The position numbers and the translations under genes were made by a program. The notes below the pieces were generated by a model that searched no databases, was not told where the DNA came from, and saw only the letters and a list, made by a program, of their open reading frames with translations. Positions 8,683-18,030 of a DNA stretch of 64,000 bases are shown here, piece after piece. The DNA is taken from positions 1,798,001 through 1,862,000 of the forward strand of contig NZ_CP022412.2 in assembly GCF_002222615.2 (NCBI RefSeq). The letters run 5' to 3'. Origin of the DNA: Bacteroides caccae. GTDB lineage: Bacteria; Bacteroidota; Bacteroidia; Bacteroidales; Bacteroidaceae. The stretch's first letter is position 1, and the number at the start of each line of letters is the position of its first letter.

Positions 8683-9297
8683 CTAACTTTCTTCTAACCA
8701 ACCTTTTCCCTGACGAACAATTTCCGGTTCATCCTCTGTGCATTTTACTACCGTTGAAGGTTCTATTCCTCCGATACCTCCGTCAATAACTAGATCCACT
8801 ATATCGCCAAACTTTTCATCGATTAGTTCGGGATCGGTTATATATTCCAGATCCTCATCTTCATCGTATGGCAAGGTGGTGGTCATTATCGGAGCGTCCA
8901 GCAGACGGGCAATTTCCCGGATGATATTGTTGTTCGGCATACGGATGCCTACCTCTTTCCGGTTACGGAAGATTTTGGGCAATCGGTTTGTTCCGTTCAG
9001 GATGAAAGTAAACGGTCCCGGAAGATTATGTTTCATAAGTTTGAAGACGTTATTGTCCACCTTGGCATATTCACTGATACTACTCAAGTCATAGCAGATG
9101 ATAGACAGATTGTTTTTACGTGGGTCTATCTCCTTGATACGGCAGATGCGTTCGATAGCACGCTCTTTCAGTCCATGACAGCCGATAGCGTACATCGTAT
9201 CAGTAGGATAAATAATAAGTCCGCCATCATTCAGAATGTCGATAATCCGTTGTAAGTCCTGCGGATTGTTATTTTTATCATATAGCTTCAGAAGCAT
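8683..9297 (-). CDS. YciO/Sua5/YrdC-family protein (threonylcarbamoyl-AMP synthase type)
   Basis: 204 residues with the single YrdC domain: GGLIIYPTDTMYAIGCH (ATP/threonine site), KEIDPRKNNLSIIC, NLPGPFTFILNG, VGIRMPNN and PSTVVKCTEDEPEIVRQGKG. Members of the Sua5/TsaC group make threonylcarbamoyl-AMP for tRNA t6A; the YciO subgroup has the same fold but its role is less certain. The KNNLSI segment and the short length fit YciO better than Sua5. It lies 21 bp after the AsmA-like gene, probably in one operon. Confidence 0.85.
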   Translation of the reverse strand: MLLKLYDKNNNPQDLQRIIDILNDGGLIIYPTDTMYAIGCHGLKERAIERICRIKEIDPRKNNLSIICYDLSSISEYAKVDNNVFKLMKHNLPGPFTFILNGTNRLPKIFRNRKEVGIRMPNNNIIREIARLLDAPIMTTTLPYDEDEDLEYITDPELIDEKFGDIVDLVIDGGIGGIEPSTVVKCTEDEPEIVRQGKGWLEES

Positions 9298-9318
9298 AAT
9301 CTCTTTTCCTTATTTTTC

Positions 9319-11841
9319 TTATTTAAGTTTCTTCTTCAAGAAGTCCAATGCCTTCTCGGCCGCCTTTTCCGTTACTTTCTGTTTGATAGAATCTTTGTTG
9401 GCACTGGCAGCAGAGTCAAGTCCGAGTTTCTGGCCTAATTTGCTGATAGCCTCATCGGCTACTGCTTCCACAGCTTGATTGGCCATACTCTTGGTATCGA
9501 CACTGACTTTAGGTGAAGTGAACGAACCTCCGATTCTCAAATCAAGAGTCATTAGTTTGGAGATATTACCGGCAGATGCAGGAAGTTTAATCTTTCCTGT
9601 GTAATCGATAGTCTGGTCGAGACCCGTGCTACCGGAAAGATTCAGGTTGTAGTCTCCCATTTGAATATCGAACGGTTTTGTTTCTACCCGTCCATCTTTG
9701 ATGATGAAGTCCAGTGTCATATCTTTTACTTTCATCTCTTTCAGGTTGGGTTGCTTAATCGCATCAGCTATTTGATCGATAGCTTTCACACCACTTAGGC
9801 TAAGGTCGCGTGTGGAGAGGCTGCCGTCTCCCTGCATTGTATCCAATATGGGGCTCATGGCTGCGTCCAAATCCGTCAACACGTTGATACTGCCGGAGAA
9901 GTTCCCTTTCAGATTTTCAAAGATAGGAGCCATTTTCTGCACCATATCCAGTTCCTTGTAAGCTTGGGCAAAACCTATATTCGTCAGTTTGAATCCAGCT
10001 TTCAACTCAGGTTTCTTGGCATCGGCAGTGGAATAATATCCGTTCATCACAACATTTCCTCCCATAGTGCTCATAGACAGATTTTTCATGTCTACTTTAC
10101 CGTCTTTGACAGTAAGCTTACCGTTCATATTGTTGAAGGACATCTTGTCAAACAGTACTTGTTTCAGATTAGCGTCCATTTGGAAGTCGATGTTGCGGGG
10201 AACTTCAACAATTCCCGTGGAACTAACGGAATCCGTAGTTGTTACATCACCGGACGAAGACATTTCTTCACCCGTAGCCGACATGAAATCGTTCAGATTG
10301 AAGTAGTTGGAACGGATATTCAGACTTCCTTTCAAGGTAGTGCCTTTCAACGCATAACCGATATAGTTTTCGAACCGGCTGTCGGCAGTAATGTCATTCT
10401 TACCGATGTTGACGGTTGTTTCGCTCAACTGAAGATATTTGGGTGTAAACGTAAAGAGTGATTTCTTAATTTCTACATCCGGCATATCTTGCATTTTAAG
10501 TTTCATGTCTGTTAAACCAATCGTTCCAGCAGCCAGTATGCGGTCGTATTGTTCCTTTTCGATAGATGAAAGGCGCCCGGACATTTGCATATCAGCGTCG
10601 ATTGTTCCGTTTAGTTCCATATCTCCAAGCGGATATACTTGTTTGATCATACCAAGGTTAAGAATTCCTTTTGCTTCCACTTTGAAGTCAGGATCGCTGA
10701 CCGGCGTTTTCACGTAGGCAGTCAGACTGAACGGGTTACCTGCCAGACGGAAGCTAAACGGGTTAATATCCACCGTCGTCAGGTCGATATTTCCTCCCGG
10801 ATTCTGTACGTTGGCATTGATGTTAATTTGGTCTACTCCTGCCGGTAAAGCCGGATAGCGGAACATGGCATTTTTGACTTGCATATCGACATTGAACGCA
10901 GGTACGGTATCTCCTAGCAGGGTGCCTTTGGCTGTTGCGTTCAGTGTGGCGGTTCCGTCGGTTTTCAGGCTGGAAAATTCGGTGGCATAGATAGCCGGGA
11001 TTAGCGAAAGGATTTCTTTGAAACCTATATCGTTGGTATTGAGTTTCAAGTCCATGTCGATAGCCGGGTCTTTCAAGGCTACCCAGCCGTCAATACCTGC
11101 CTGAATAGCGTTGAGGCGAATGGTGTTATCCTTTAATGTGTACTTGTTATTGGCCAGATCGGCGTCCACATCCATTTCAGCGGAGATGTTGGCATTCGCC
11201 AAGAAAGGAATCCCGTTCATCTTGTAAGTCAGGGATTTTGTTTCCGCTTCCAGTTTCAGTGTGGTGCGTTCACTGCCTAAGTCTCCGGCGCAGGTTGCGT
11301 TAAAGTCTTGGATGTCAGCATACATCTTTCCTTGTTGGTCATCATAAATCAGATTCATGTTTTTTATGACGAAACGTTGGAGTTTCACTTTGAAAGGGGA
11401 AGATTCTTCTTCTGCAGCGGGAGTCTCGGCAGAGGCTGTCGTATCCGGCTCCATAATGTTCCAGTTGGCACGTCCGTCCGGCAACACAATGGCATGCAGC
11501 TTTGTGTCTTCGATGAATATTTTGGAAATATCGTAACCGCTATCTCCGAAAAGAGAGAATAAGTTGATGGCGGCAGTAACTTCTCCGGCTTGTACAAGGG
11601 TATCATTGGCAAATTCACCAGTGCCTTTTAGCCAGAAATCTTCGAGAGTGACAGAAGCCTGTGGAAAGTTACGGAACAGGCTAATGTTAAGTTTCTTAAA
11701 GTCAAATTGCGCATTGAGCATCTTGTTGCCTTCTGTTTTTACAATATCGGCTATCTTACCTTGGAAGGCGAAAGGAAGAAGGAGCATTAGAATGATAATT
11801 ACTCCTACGGTGATAGCTGCGATTTTCAAACCTTTTTTCAT
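9319..11841 (-). CDS. AsmA-like outer-membrane-assembly/lipid-transfer protein
   Basis: 840 residues. A single N-terminal membrane anchor (residues 6-27, IAAITVGVIIILMLLLPFAF) precedes LNISLFRNFPQASVTLEDFWLKG, the AsmA N-terminal signature. A long beta-rich region of short repeats follows, and an AsmA C-terminal domain (about 640-790: GDGSLSTRDLSLSGVKAIDQIADAI, KDMTLDFIIKDGRVETKPFDIQMGDYNLNLSGSTGLD). It ends in a Lys-rich helix. AsmA/YhdP/TamB proteins span the periplasm and move lipid between membranes; a role in envelope biogenesis is inferred. A TAGTTTTG promoter element lies upstream (11886-11879). Confidence 0.85.
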   Translation of the reverse strand: MKKGLKIAAITVGVIIILMLLLPFAFQGKIADIVKTEGNKMLNAQFDFKKLNISLFRNFPQASVTLEDFWLKGTGEFANDTLVQAGEVTAAINLFSLFGDSGYDISKIFIEDTKLHAIVLPDGRANWNIMEPDTTASAETPAAEEESSPFKVKLQRFVIKNMNLIYDDQQGKMYADIQDFNATCAGDLGSERTTLKLEAETKSLTYKMNGIPFLANANISAEMDVDADLANNKYTLKDNTIRLNAIQAGIDGWVALKDPAIDMDLKLNTNDIGFKEILSLIPAIYATEFSSLKTDGTATLNATAKGTLLGDTVPAFNVDMQVKNAMFRYPALPAGVDQININANVQNPGGNIDLTTVDINPFSFRLAGNPFSLTAYVKTPVSDPDFKVEAKGILNLGMIKQVYPLGDMELNGTIDADMQMSGRLSSIEKEQYDRILAAGTIGLTDMKLKMQDMPDVEIKKSLFTFTPKYLQLSETTVNIGKNDITADSRFENYIGYALKGTTLKGSLNIRSNYFNLNDFMSATGEEMSSSGDVTTTDSVSSTGIVEVPRNIDFQMDANLKQVLFDKMSFNNMNGKLTVKDGKVDMKNLSMSTMGGNVVMNGYYSTADAKKPELKAGFKLTNIGFAQAYKELDMVQKMAPIFENLKGNFSGSINVLTDLDAAMSPILDTMQGDGSLSTRDLSLSGVKAIDQIADAIKQPNLKEMKVKDMTLDFIIKDGRVETKPFDIQMGDYNLNLSGSTGLDQTIDYTGKIKLPASAGNISKLMTLDLRIGGSFTSPKVSVDTKSMANQAVEAVADEAISKLGQKLGLDSAASANKDSIKQKVTEKAAEKALDFLKKKLK

Positions 11842-11878
11842 TTGCTTCTATTTTAAGAGTCTGATAATATGTAAGGAA

Positions 11879-11886
11879 CAAAACTA
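11879..11886 (-). promoter_or_regulatory. -7 promoter element (TAGTTTTG) for the AsmA/yciO operon
   Basis: TAGTTTTG on the minus strand fits TAnnTTTG and is 37 bp before the AsmA-like start. No convincing -33 element was found. Confidence 0.4.
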
Positions 11887-12082
11887 ATAAAACTTTTTGA
11901 TAATAAGGGATAAAAGAGATTTTTTTAGGGATTCTTATTTTAAAATTAGGGGAATCCAAAGCACGGAATTATGGCAGGGAGTGGTTGAGGCAATGGCTCT
12001 TCAGGGGTTGTAGTGGAGGAGATTCGTTCTTTGGTGAGCAACGGTCTCTTTCTCGGTGAGGAACAGTGTATTGGTCAGTGAG

Positions 12083-12112
12083 GGAAAAACGGTCGGTTCC
12101 CGTTTCCTCCCT
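12083..12112 (-). terminator. Possible terminator after the helicase gene
   Basis: On the minus strand GGGAGGAAACGG pairs imperfectly with CCGTTTTTCCC about 10-40 bp after the helicase stop. There is no long U-run after it, so the call is weak. Confidence 0.35.
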
Positions 12113-12123
12113 TTTGTATATAT

Positions 12124-14124
12124 TTATTGTTTTTTCTTTTTCTTCAGTTCCTCTGCAATTCTCCATTGTAACGCAGCTTCCACTTCCTTTCCGGCTTTCA
12201 GCAAAGCGTCTCCAAAAAGTTCGTGTGCACCGGCGTGTTCCGGTTTCAGACTTGTAGCCTTATCCAGATCGGCGATTGCACCTTCTGTGTTTTCTGTTTT
12301 CAACCGGAGTTTTCCCCGGTTATAGACAGCTTTAAAATTTGCCGGATGAAGGTTTACTGCGGTATTAAAGCAATTTTCAGCGTCGAAATAATCTTTATTA
12401 TTGAATAAAGTAATTCCTTTACGTATCCATGCGTCTATGTAGTTTGGATCGAGGCTGAGCGCTTTATCGTAGTTGGCAAGGGCAGCACGTATATCATGTG
12501 CTTGGGTGATACATTCGTTTCCCATTAACAGATACTCATGGGCGTATTGGCGTAGGCGTTCCTGTTGTTCCCGCATCTGTTCCTTGAGTTTTTTATTCTG
12601 TTCTTTCAGGGTGTTGATAATGCCGAGTTTTCGGCGAATCAGACGGCGGGGAACAGGTTTTTCAATATCATAGCGGGAATGGATGGCACGGAAGAATTGT
12701 TCCAGACATTCCTCCATATCACCTTTATTGAAAGCGCGGGCGGCTGCGGCATATTGCACATCGGCCTGTGCCTGTTTCAATGCCTTGTCAATGGCTTGCC
12801 GGTTATTAAATCGTCCGGCGAAGTTGACGATTTCCGGACGGACGAAAATATCTGCCCGGTTAATAGGCTTTTTAAGTTGGATACCATCCAGAGAAGTACA
12901 ACGGCTGAGTGCGACATACGCTTGTCCACCGGCAAATACTCCTCCAGTGAAGTCGATTACCACCCGGCTGAAAGTCAGGCCCTGGCTCTTATGAACTGTA
13001 ATTGCCCAAGCCAACCGGATAGGATATTGAGTGAAACTACCTAATACTTCTTCCTCGATCTCTTTCGTTTTTTCGTTGTAGCGATAACGGATATTGCGCC
13101 ATGAATCCCGTTTAACGTCACATTCTTTCCCGTCATCAGTGATAACGTATATCGTTTCTTCTTCTTCATCAATACCGGCAATGACGCCAATAGTGCCATT
13201 TACCCAACGACGGTCAAAGTCATTCTTGATAAAGATAATTTGTGCACCGGGTTTTAGCACTAGCTCTTGTGAGGTGGGTAAACTACTTTCGGGAAAATCT
13301 CCTTCGATAACTCCTTCAAAAGTAATCGATTCTCCCGGAAGCTCGGCCAGTTTTTTTTCGTTGATTGAATCTACCGTATCTCTTCGGGTAGCAAGCGTGA
13401 TATACATATCTGCTTCCGATTCTTCAATCTGGCTTCCATATCGGGTATTCAACAGTTGGAGGTCGGCTGCTCCGGCAGTATTAGTACGAATGTGGTCAAG
13501 TACACCGACAAAAACCGGATCAGTCTGCCGGTAAACCTTTTGCAGTTCGATAGAAACTAAATCTATCTGACCGAATACTCTTGCTGAGAAAAAGTAAGGA
13601 GTAGGATAGAAACGGTTCAGTATTTCCCGTTCATCATTCTTCACGACAGGTTCCAATTGGAAAACGTCGCCTACCAATAGTAACTGTTTTCCGCCGAAAG
13701 GTTCGCGCAGATTATGAGAATATACTCGTAAGATGCGGTCGATTGCATCAATGATATCCGCCCGTACCATGGAAATTTCGTCAATGATGACCAGTTCTAT
13801 CTGTTCCAATAATTTGCGGTGCGGCTTCGTATATTTGAAGAACTCATGGATACGGCCGCGTTGCAGACTTAAATTTGGATCGTCCGGCAATAGCGGATAA
13901 AAAGGGAGTTTGAAGAAACTATGCATCGTACTTCCTCCGGCATTGATTGCAGCAATTCCGGTCGGAGCAAGTACAACATATTTCTTTTTGGTATGCTCGC
14001 AGACATAACGCAGAAATGTAGATTTTCCCGTACCCGCTTTCCCGGTCAGAAAGACCGACTGTCGGGTGTACTGAATCAGATTCAGTGCATCCTGAAATGC
14101 AGCATTGTCAGTGTCTACGCTCAT
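12124..14124 (-). CDS. PIF1-like helicase/AAA ATPase with C-terminal TPR repeats
   Basis: 666 residues from the ATG at 14124; a TTG at 14145 would add seven residues but overlaps the preceding stop codon. The SF1 helicase core has Walker A LTGKAGTGKST (about 26-36), VVLAPTGIAAINAGGSTMHSFF (motif Ia), Walker B LVIIDEISM, and near the middle AWAITVHKSQGLTFSRVVID with AYVALSRCTSLDGI, the late helicase motifs typical of PIF1/RecD-like enzymes. The last 150 residues hold a coiled-coil (LKEQNKKLKEQMREQQERLRQ is the start) and about three TPR units ending in NYIDAWIRKGITLFNNKDYF and FKAVYNRGKLRLK. It should unwind DNA 5'-3'; the TPR tail presumably recruits a protein partner. Confidence 0.85.
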   Translation of the reverse strand: MSVDTDNAAFQDALNLIQYTRQSVFLTGKAGTGKSTFLRYVCEHTKKKYVVLAPTGIAAINAGGSTMHSFFKLPFYPLLPDDPNLSLQRGRIHEFFKYTKPHRKLLEQIELVIIDEISMVRADIIDAIDRILRVYSHNLREPFGGKQLLLVGDVFQLEPVVKNDEREILNRFYPTPYFFSARVFGQIDLVSIELQKVYRQTDPVFVGVLDHIRTNTAGAADLQLLNTRYGSQIEESEADMYITLATRRDTVDSINEKKLAELPGESITFEGVIEGDFPESSLPTSQELVLKPGAQIIFIKNDFDRRWVNGTIGVIAGIDEEEETIYVITDDGKECDVKRDSWRNIRYRYNEKTKEIEEEVLGSFTQYPIRLAWAITVHKSQGLTFSRVVIDFTGGVFAGGQAYVALSRCTSLDGIQLKKPINRADIFVRPEIVNFAGRFNNRQAIDKALKQAQADVQYAAAARAFNKGDMEECLEQFFRAIHSRYDIEKPVPRRLIRRKLGIINTLKEQNKKLKEQMREQQERLRQYAHEYLLMGNECITQAHDIRAALANYDKALSLDPNYIDAWIRKGITLFNNKDYFDAENCFNTAVNLHPANFKAVYNRGKLRLKTENTEGAIADLDKATSLKPEHAGAHELFGDALLKAGKEVEAALQWRIAEELKKKKKQ

Positions 14125-14141
14125 CTTCGTATTTGCTTGTC

Positions 14142-14927
14142 TCAAATAATTCCGAAATGTTTCATTGCTTTGCTGATTCCGTCTTCGTCAATCGGAGCCG
14201 TCACATAGTCGGCGGCAGCTTTCACATCCTCTTTGGCTTGTCCCATGGCAATTCCGATAGCAGCATGGCGAAGCATACTGATGTCATTGCCTCCGTCACC
14301 GAATGCCATAGTCTCTTCCAGTTTCATATCGAAGTAACGGATGATTTTGTCAATGCCTTTCTGCTTGGTATCCCCTTTGGCCGTAATATCGGCAAATGCC
14401 GGGAACCAACGCCCTACTTCACAAGTAGGGATAGACGGACGGATCTCCTTTTCTTCTTCTTCCGTGATAAAAGGTGTCATCTGGATCACCTCCTTGCTTG
14501 TTGCTTCCTCGAACGAAACAGTCGGAATAACATTCACGTGCAGGAAATCATAGAATATCTTTTTTACCATGTCGTTAGGCTGGCAAACGGATATGTTGTG
14601 TTCCTCCACAAAGATACACGGTACTCCTTTTTTCTCGCAGAAAGCAGCCATTGCTTTTACTTCCTCCTGTGGAATAGCGCTTTTGTAAATAACTTGTTCT
14701 CCGACAAAACAATAGGCTCCGTTCATGGTTATATATCCATCAATGAGATTTCTGTCTTGCAATTCGGAAAGGTTGTTGATAATGGCTTTCGGGCGTCCGG
14801 TAGCGATAAATATCTTGAGCCCTTTTGCGTGGGCTGCCTCCAATGCCTCAATGGTAGAAGGCGGGATACGGTGAGTTTCAAAACTGACCAGCGTTCCGTC
14901 TATGTCAAAAAATAGAGCTTTCGTCAT
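14142..14927 (-). CDS. Cof-type HAD-IIB family phosphatase
   Basis: 261 residues. HAD motif I is FFDIDGTLVSF (Asp nucleophile at residues 8/10), motif II FIATGRP, motif III is the Lys in TAKGDTKQKGIDKII and motif IV MAFGDGGNDISML. The large cap between motifs II and III is of type IIB. Such enzymes dephosphorylate sugar phosphates or cofactors such as FMN and pyridoxal-P; the substrate cannot be told from sequence. It heads an operon with the helicase, 17 bp apart. Confidence 0.9.
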   Translation of the reverse strand: MTKALFFDIDGTLVSFETHRIPPSTIEALEAAHAKGLKIFIATGRPKAIINNLSELQDRNLIDGYITMNGAYCFVGEQVIYKSAIPQEEVKAMAAFCEKKGVPCIFVEEHNISVCQPNDMVKKIFYDFLHVNVIPTVSFEEATSKEVIQMTPFITEEEEKEIRPSIPTCEVGRWFPAFADITAKGDTKQKGIDKIIRYFDMKLEETMAFGDGGNDISMLRHAAIGIAMGQAKEDVKAAADYVTAPIDEDGISKAMKHFGII

Positions 14928-14949
14928 AAATTCCTTTTTGAATTGAGTA

Positions 14950-14957
14950 CAAATGTA
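14950..14957 (-). promoter_or_regulatory. -7 promoter element (TACATTTG) for the HAD/helicase operon
   Basis: TACATTTG on the minus strand matches TAnnTTTG and lies 22 bp before the HAD start. Confidence 0.45.
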
Positions 14958-15290
14958 CTACTTTTATTCCAAAAGTTAAAATATAACCATATATTTTATA
15001 TATAATTCTGATAATCAGCTATTTGTTTAGGGTGTGCCACCTTTAATCCTGAAAAATAACCATAATAATTAACCCTGAAAATTAATCATTATGCTGAATT
15101 ATGAGTAAATATTTTTTTGATTTTAGACCGGATTTTAATCTGTTTAATTCGGATACAAAGAGAGCGACTACAATTTATTATACTGTAGTTTATTTTATCT
15201 GTAGTATGGTATATGATGGTCTAAGATGGAAATTGTTGCAATAAAAAACAAAAAAAACATGTTTAAACGTTTTTAATACTATATTTTTTC

Positions 15291-15298
15291 TAATTTTG
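15291..15298 (+). promoter_or_regulatory. -7 promoter element (TAATTTTG) for the DUF3575 operon
   Basis: TAATTTTG fits TAnnTTTG. The implied 5' leader is about 80 nt, longer than for most genes here, and contains GGACAGTAGCCCCTTTTTG. Confidence 0.4.
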
Positions 15299-15385
15299 TG
15301 GCTTTCTGCCCAAGGAGTGTATAAATTGGACAGTAGCCCCTTTTTGTGGGGAAATATTGAGTGGGAAATATTTAGTGGGAAATAA

Positions 15386-15946
15386 ATGATGGTATATGTG
15401 ATGAGAAATGGTCGCAGGGTAATAGTTGCGTTATCATTTCTGTTATTATGTTGTGGTGTACATGTGCACGCACAACGGGTGGCTGTGAAGACAAATGCAT
15501 TGGGTTGGCTGACCGCCAGTCCGAATGTAGAAGCAGAATTTGTATTGGGTAGTCATGTCTCCTTGAACATAGGGATTGCTGCGAATCCAATCAGTACAGA
15601 CAACTTTAAAACGACTTTCACGCATTTTCAGCCTGAAGTTCGTTACTGGCTAAATCGTCCGATGGTGAGCCATTTTCTTGGAATCACCGCTTTCGTGAAT
15701 AATTTTAATATGATGGTAAAAGATGTGCATCACAAAGGTGATGCATACGCCGCCGGTTTGACCTATGGATATGTATGGGTGCTGGGCGATCATTGGAATA
15801 TCGAAGCAACTGCCGGAGTGGGTGTGTTGCGTTACCGTCAGTTCAAGTATGATAAGGGTATTCCGAAACCGGATGTGGTCAACGATAGTAAGACCACCAT
15901 TGCACCTGTTAAACTGGGGGTATCCTTTGTGTATATTATTCGATAA
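15386..15946 (+). CDS. DUF3575-family outer-envelope protein
   Basis: 186 residues from the first ATG; the Met at 15401 (MRNGRRVIVAL) is an alternative start giving a cleaner signal peptide that ends in HVHAQ. The mature part reads VAVKTNALGWLTASPNVEAEF, then alternating beta strands (HFQPEVRYWLNRP, YAAGLTYGYVWVLGDHWNIEATAGVGVLRYRQF) ending in an aromatic VSFVYIIR, the DUF3575 pattern. This is likely a small outer-membrane beta-barrel. In Bacteroidales such proteins often sit in loci for surface appendages, but no fimbrillin gene is seen here. It is first of three genes spaced 24-26 bp apart. Confidence 0.75.
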   Translation: MMVYVMRNGRRVIVALSFLLLCCGVHVHAQRVAVKTNALGWLTASPNVEAEFVLGSHVSLNIGIAANPISTDNFKTTFTHFQPEVRYWLNRPMVSHFLGITAFVNNFNMMVKDVHHKGDAYAAGLTYGYVWVLGDHWNIEATAGVGVLRYRQFKYDKGIPKPDVVNDSKTTIAPVKLGVSFVYIIR

Positions 15947-15972
15947 CGAACATTAGCTAGTCAGAAAAGAGA

Positions 15973-18006
15973 ATGAAAATCAATTTGAAACGTGATAGAT
16001 TAACAGGTATACTTCTCGTGGCGATGATGTTCGTCGGCATGAATGTATCCGCCCAACGGATCCGTGTGCAGGGGCATATCACAAACCCGCAGGGAAAAAG
16101 TGTTCCGAATGTGAATGTGCTGAATCCGGTCAATGACGAACGTATAGAAATGTCCGACGAGGATGGCCGTTACAGTGTCTTAGTTGAGAAAAACGGCTCG
16201 TTGAAGTTTACATGTGTCGGTTATGAAGACAAAACAGTGAAGGTGGCAGGAAAGCAGATTTTGAATGTAGTATTGAAAGATGCCGTCATCGAGCTGAACG
16301 AAGTAACGATTACTTCCAAAGTGAAGGACAAAGTGATTCCGGAACCTACGGACATCGAAATCAAGGGTAATTATTTCCATCTGAAAACCCGTGTCCCGGT
16401 GCCTAAGGAGATGTTTAACTCGCATCGTCGCTTGGTATTGCAGCCTTCCATTTATGATGTGACACTGAAAAAGCGTCTGTTGATGCGTCCTGTTGTATTC
16501 GATGGGGATACTTATGATACAACGCAAAATCGAATGTACGATTATGATATAGATAAAGACCCTTTACATGATTACATCCGTGTGAAAACGACTTCTTCAC
16601 GCAAGGGGGATATTATTGCTTACCATGATTCTATCTATATAGAATATCTGCAACATGACTACCGTGCAGATGTGCATTTGGCAATGGAGAATTACAGGAA
16701 TATCATTTATCGTGACTCTTTCTCCATTGCACGCGGAACGGTCAACCCACTTCGTTTTTTGGAGTATAAATTCTCCGCTTTCAGCCTGACGGATGAGAAA
16801 TATCTTCCGAAACCTGTGATGCAGTTGCGGGATACGAAAGGCGAGGTAAACTTGACCTTTTTGGTAGGTAAAGCCGACCTGGATGATAAGAATCCACAGA
16901 ATCAAGTGGAACTAAACCGATTGAATCAGGAATTACGTAGTATTGAGACGAACCCGGATGCCTCTTTGAAGAGTTTTCATATTACGGGGGTGGCTTCGCC
17001 GGACGGTTCTTACGAGACGAATCTTCGTCTGGCAAAATTGCGTACGGATAAAGCCCTGGGACGTATACTGGCACAACTGGACCCGGAAACACGTAAACTG
17101 TTGGAAGTGAAATCGGATGCATCGGTTGCCTCCTGGAAGGAGGTAGCAGAATTGCTGAAAAAAAACTCCAAGCCGGAACTGGCTAAAGAAGTAGAGGATT
17201 TAATCAAACAATACGCAGCTACTCCTCACCGATTGAATGGGGTCTTGAAATCGAAACCTTTCTACAAGGAACTTGCGGCTACTTATTTGCCTAAATTGAG
17301 AAAGGTGCAATATACCTATGGTTATTCAATTTTCCGTTCTTTAACGGACTACGAGATTGGAGAACTTTACAGAAAGAATCCGAAGGAACTTACCCGTTTC
17401 GAATATTACCGTATGATTACGACGGCAAAAACTCCCGACGAGAGGGAAAAGTATTGTAGGGAGGCTCTTGAACTTTATGGTAACTTTACGTATGCAGCCA
17501 ATGAACTGGCAGTAGTAACGATACAGAAAGATACTCCGGATTCAAATATTCTCGAACCGTTTGTCAGTAAATCGGCACCGGTGGAGTTATTATCCAATCA
17601 GGCTATTGCCTTGCTGCATGAAGGCAAATATACAAAAGCAGATTCAGTCTTGACATTGGTTCCCGAAGAAGTGGTTTCTGAAGATTTGCAGGCCATCGTT
17701 CAGGCATTGGCCGGTTATTATAATGATGCTTTCGAGAAGGTGGCGGCTACTAGTCCTTTCAATGAGGTGGTGATGCTATTGGCAATGAAGAAAAATCAGG
17801 AGGCATGGGATAAGATTTCTACCATGGAGGTAGAGACCGCCCGCGAATATTATATAAAAGCGATTGCCGCCAACCGCCTGGAGAAAATAGGTGATGCGAT
17901 TATGAGCATTGAGAAGGCCCTTGAACTTGATCCTTCCTTATTGGAAGTAGCGAAGGTGGATGGTGATATTATTGACTTGCTGCCAGAAGAGCAGAAAATT
18001 AAATAA
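15973..18006 (+). CDS. Envelope protein: carboxypeptidase-regulatory-like, OmpA-like and TPR regions
   Basis: 677 residues with a signal peptide ending NVSAQ (residue 28). Residues 29-112 form a carboxypeptidase-regulatory-like beta sandwich (RVQGHITNPQGKSVPNVNVLNP, GRYSVLVEKNGSLKFTCVGYEDKTV, LNEVTITSKV), as in TonB-dependent receptors but with no barrel attached. Residues about 290-365 contain FHITGVASPDGSYETNLRLA, which resembles the peptidoglycan-binding OmpA motif. The last 250 residues are helical TPR-like repeats ending in GDAIMSIEKALELDPS. It could tie an outer-membrane assembly to peptidoglycan. I do not recognise a named function. Confidence 0.65.
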   Translation: MKINLKRDRLTGILLVAMMFVGMNVSAQRIRVQGHITNPQGKSVPNVNVLNPVNDERIEMSDEDGRYSVLVEKNGSLKFTCVGYEDKTVKVAGKQILNVVLKDAVIELNEVTITSKVKDKVIPEPTDIEIKGNYFHLKTRVPVPKEMFNSHRRLVLQPSIYDVTLKKRLLMRPVVFDGDTYDTTQNRMYDYDIDKDPLHDYIRVKTTSSRKGDIIAYHDSIYIEYLQHDYRADVHLAMENYRNIIYRDSFSIARGTVNPLRFLEYKFSAFSLTDEKYLPKPVMQLRDTKGEVNLTFLVGKADLDDKNPQNQVELNRLNQELRSIETNPDASLKSFHITGVASPDGSYETNLRLAKLRTDKALGRILAQLDPETRKLLEVKSDASVASWKEVAELLKKNSKPELAKEVEDLIKQYAATPHRLNGVLKSKPFYKELAATYLPKLRKVQYTYGYSIFRSLTDYEIGELYRKNPKELTRFEYYRMITTAKTPDEREKYCREALELYGNFTYAANELAVVTIQKDTPDSNILEPFVSKSAPVELLSNQAIALLHEGKYTKADSVLTLVPEEVVSEDLQAIVQALAGYYNDAFEKVAATSPFNEVVMLLAMKKNQEAWDKISTMEVETAREYYIKAIAANRLEKIGDAIMSIEKALELDPSLLEVAKVDGDIIDLLPEEQKIK

Positions 18007-18030
18007 TGATATATACAACAAGAGTAAACG

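Larger units (their letters stand above)
14928..15385. other. Divergent intergenic region with direct repeats
   Basis: The 458 bp separate divergent operons. The HAD promoter is at 14950-14957. Two similar 20-bp direct repeats (15043-15062 and 15069-15088, TTAAyCCTGAAAA core) are spaced 26 bp apart. A -7 match TAATTTTG (15291-15298) lies about 90 bp before the DUF3575 gene. The remaining 15100-15290 is AT-rich with no frame that I can support. Confidence 0.55.

Noticed and set aside
8025..8789. 254-codon open frame on the plus strand
   Set aside because: It runs antisense to the transposase and on through the leader hairpins and the terminator, and has no domain or start signal. It is a shadow frame.
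12031..12082. Three GGTGAG-type repeats between AsmA and helicase genes
   Set aside because: The units are short, imperfect and unevenly spaced; they could be chance in this low-information spacer.
14125..14145. TTG start of the helicase gene
   Set aside because: It overlaps the preceding stop codon and adds only seven unremarkable residues; the ATG at 14124 is preferred.
14085..14915. 276-codon open frame on the plus strand
   Set aside because: It is wholly antisense to the HAD phosphatase, whose motifs are intact, and it shows no recognisable protein pattern.
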